NCBI RefSeq assembly: GCF_051401765.1
Contig: NW_027480505.1
Span: 434,001-498,000, forward strand
DNA: 64,000 bases
DNA from: Calliopsis andreniformis
Taxonomy: Eukaryota > Arthropoda > Insecta > Hymenoptera > Andrenidae
Direction: 5' to 3'
The position numbers were made by a program, and so were the translations under genes. The first letter of the stretch is position 1; the number at the start of each line of letters is the position of its first letter. The notes under the pieces were generated by a model. The model did no database searches and was not told the DNA's origin. It saw nothing but the letters and a program-made list of their open reading frames with translations. Positions 63,066 through 64,000 of this stretch are shown here, piece by piece.

Positions 63066-64000
63066 GAAGTCAACGCTAGAAGCATAAAATACAATAAAAA
63101 TGCAACAGTTTTTCCAACGTATAGCATGAATAATTGCAACCGGTGTGAATGTCATGCTCATTTCTACGTTCCGGGCAACCTAGGCTTGACTGTAGGGTGT
63201 TGCTCCACCAGATCGAATAGGTAGGGCCATAGAAGTCAACGCCCGAAGCATAAAATACGATACAAAATACAACAGCTTTTCCATCGTATAAAACGAATAA
63301 TTGGGACCAGTGTGAAAGTTAAAGTCATTTCTACATTCCGAGCAACCTAGGTTTCACTCTAGGGCGTTACTCCACCAGATCGAATAGCTAGGGACTTGGA
63401 ATTCAACGCCAGAAGAATAAGACACAATAGAAGTACAACCGCTTTTCCTTTGTAAAAAATGAATAATTGCAAGCATTGTGAAATTAATGGTCATTTCTAC
63501 GTTCCGGGCAACCTAGGCTTCACTCTAGGGCGTTGCTCCACCACATCGAATAGCTACTGCCTTAGAAGTCAACGCTAGAAGCATAAAATACAATAAAAAT
63601 GCAACAGTTTTTCCAACGTATAGCATGAATAATTGCAACCGGTGTATATGTCATGGTCATTTCTACGTTCCGGGCAACCTAGGCTTGACTGTAGGGTGTT
63701 GTTCCACCAGATCGAATAGGTAGGGCCATAGAAGTCAACGCCCGAAGCATAAAATACGATAAAAATACAACAGCTTTTCCATCGTATAAAACGAATAATT
63801 GGGACCAGTGTGAAAGTTAAAGTCATTTCTACATTCCGAGCAACCTAGGTTTCACTCTAGGGCGTTACTCCACCAGATCGAATAGCTAGGGACTTGGAAT
63901 TCAACGCCAGAAGAATAAGACACAATAGAAGTACAACCGCTTTTCCATTGTAAAAAATGAATAATTGCAAGCATTGTGAAATTAATGGTCATTTCTACGT
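63066..64000 (+). repeat. 498-bp trimer in tandem, running to the window end
   Basis: Two consecutive copies of the trimer (about 63,066-63,563 and 63,564 onward), with TGGGACCAGT at 63302 and 63800. Visible differences are GTGAATGTCATGCTC against GTATATGTCATGGTC and ACGATACAAAATAC against ACGATAAAAATAC. The second copy runs into the window edge, so further copies may follow. Confidence 0.82.

Larger units (their letters stand above)
1..64000 (+). repeat. 166-bp satellite DNA array, about 385 head-to-tail monomers
   Basis: The whole window is made of one tandem repeat. The consensus monomer, counted by hand, is 166 bp and 41% GC, with a GC-richer half (containing ACCTAGG, GGGCGTTGCTCCACCAGATC and GTCAACGCC) and an AT-richer half (containing ATAAAATACAATATAAATAC, TTTTTCCATCG and AACGAATAATTGC). 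All copies lie in one orientation. The anchor ACCTAGG at 101 and its equivalent at 63843 are 384 monomers apart with a net length change of -2 bp; intermediate checks gave +5 near 22 kb, +4 near 33.3 kb and -2 near 44 and 54 kb. I found no interrupting transposon, gene or unique DNA, so every stretch without a gene is satellite. Such arrays commonly sit at centromeres or pericentromeres, but the sequence alone does not prove that location. The family and species are not recognised. Confidence 0.97.
42201..64000 (+). repeat. Domain V: complex satellite with nested duplications
   Basis: Many monomer variants are mixed, including CACTGTAGGGTGTTG, TCTGACAACC, GGCGTCACTC with CATTGTGAA, ACAACACCTTTTCC and CAAGAGCTTTTCC. 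Higher-order copies have offsets of 332, 498, 996, 1162, 2490, 6308, 7140 and 7304 bp, all near-integer multiples of 166. Some variants (CATTGTGAAAGTAATGG with GGCGTCACTC, and the divergent GATCATTTCG type) are shared with Domain I but not seen in Domain II. No non-satellite sequence is seen up to the window end, so the array continues beyond it. Confidence 0.78.

Noticed and set aside
1..64000. TTAGGG telomere-like hexamers
   Set aside because: TTAGGG occurs at most once per monomer inside AATAGTTAGGGCC and is never in tandem with itself, so it is not telomeric repeat.
1..64000. Canonical CENP-B box
   Set aside because: Checked in the consensus and main variants on both strands: the required TTCG, seven-base spacer with A, and CGGG are never all met. 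The closest case has a six-base spacer and is reported as a finding only.
1..64000. TATAAATA in most monomers as a promoter
   Set aside because: The motif is part of the AT-rich half of the repeat and occurs hundreds of times. There is no transcription evidence or downstream gene, so no promoter is annotated, although satellite transcription is possible.
1..64000. CRISPR array
   Set aside because: There are no short direct repeats separated by unique spacers. The whole 166-bp unit is repeated with scattered substitutions.
1..64000. Transposable element, LTR, rRNA or tRNA gene
   Set aside because: No stretch departs from the monomer register by more than a few bases, so there is no room for an inserted element or RNA gene.
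1..64000. Inverted segments within the array
   Set aside because: The anchor ACCTAGG with its flanks reads in the plus direction wherever I checked across all domains, and no reversed block was seen.

Overview
The window is one uninterrupted eukaryotic satellite DNA array. I see no gene, RNA gene, transposon or unique sequence in it. A monomer of about 166 bp (about 41% GC) repeats head to tail, always in the same orientation, from base 1 to base 64000, giving about 385 copies. Measured on one anchor (ACCTAGG at 101 and its equivalent at 63843), 384 monomers span 63,742 bp. That is 2 bp less than 384 x 166, so the array is almost free of net indels. Monomer length, scale and higher-order structure are typical of centromeric or pericentromeric satellites in plants or animals. 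I do not recognise the family and cannot name the species. It is not primate alpha satellite, which has a different monomer length and CENP-B boxes that are absent here.

Five domains can be told apart by monomer variants. Domain I (about 1-22,560) mixes many monomer types and carries large multi-monomer higher-order repeats, including a roughly 6-kb unit present almost twice in tandem (3.5-9.45 kb and 9.5-15.8 kb) and 10- and 11-monomer duplications at 19-22.5 kb. Domain II (about 22,560-33,400) is a regular 332-bp dimer of two alternating monomer types, with overlaid 10-, 15- and 20-monomer duplications. Domain III (about 33,400-35,950) is a mixed stretch with a 664-bp tetramer. Domain IV (about 35,950-42,200) holds a 2.49-kb tandem duplication and a partial third copy. 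Domain V (about 42,200-64,000) is again a complex mixture with nested 3-, 6-, 7- and 15-monomer duplications and longer-range copies.

Every duplication offset I measured (332, 498, 664, 996, 1162, 1660, 1826, 2490, 3321, 5978, 6310, 6308, 7304 bp and others) is a whole number of monomers to within a few bases. This is the pattern expected from unequal homologous exchange or gene conversion within an array. Some marker monomers occur in both outer domains (I and V) but not in the dimeric middle, which suggests a younger dimeric expansion inside an older array. Open reading frames of 60-118 codons on both strands are chance readings of the repeat and are not annotated as genes. The most distinctive local features are a conserved imperfect dyad in nearly every monomer and a rare divergent monomer with TTCG and CGGG separated by 6 bp, one base short of CENP-B box spacing.
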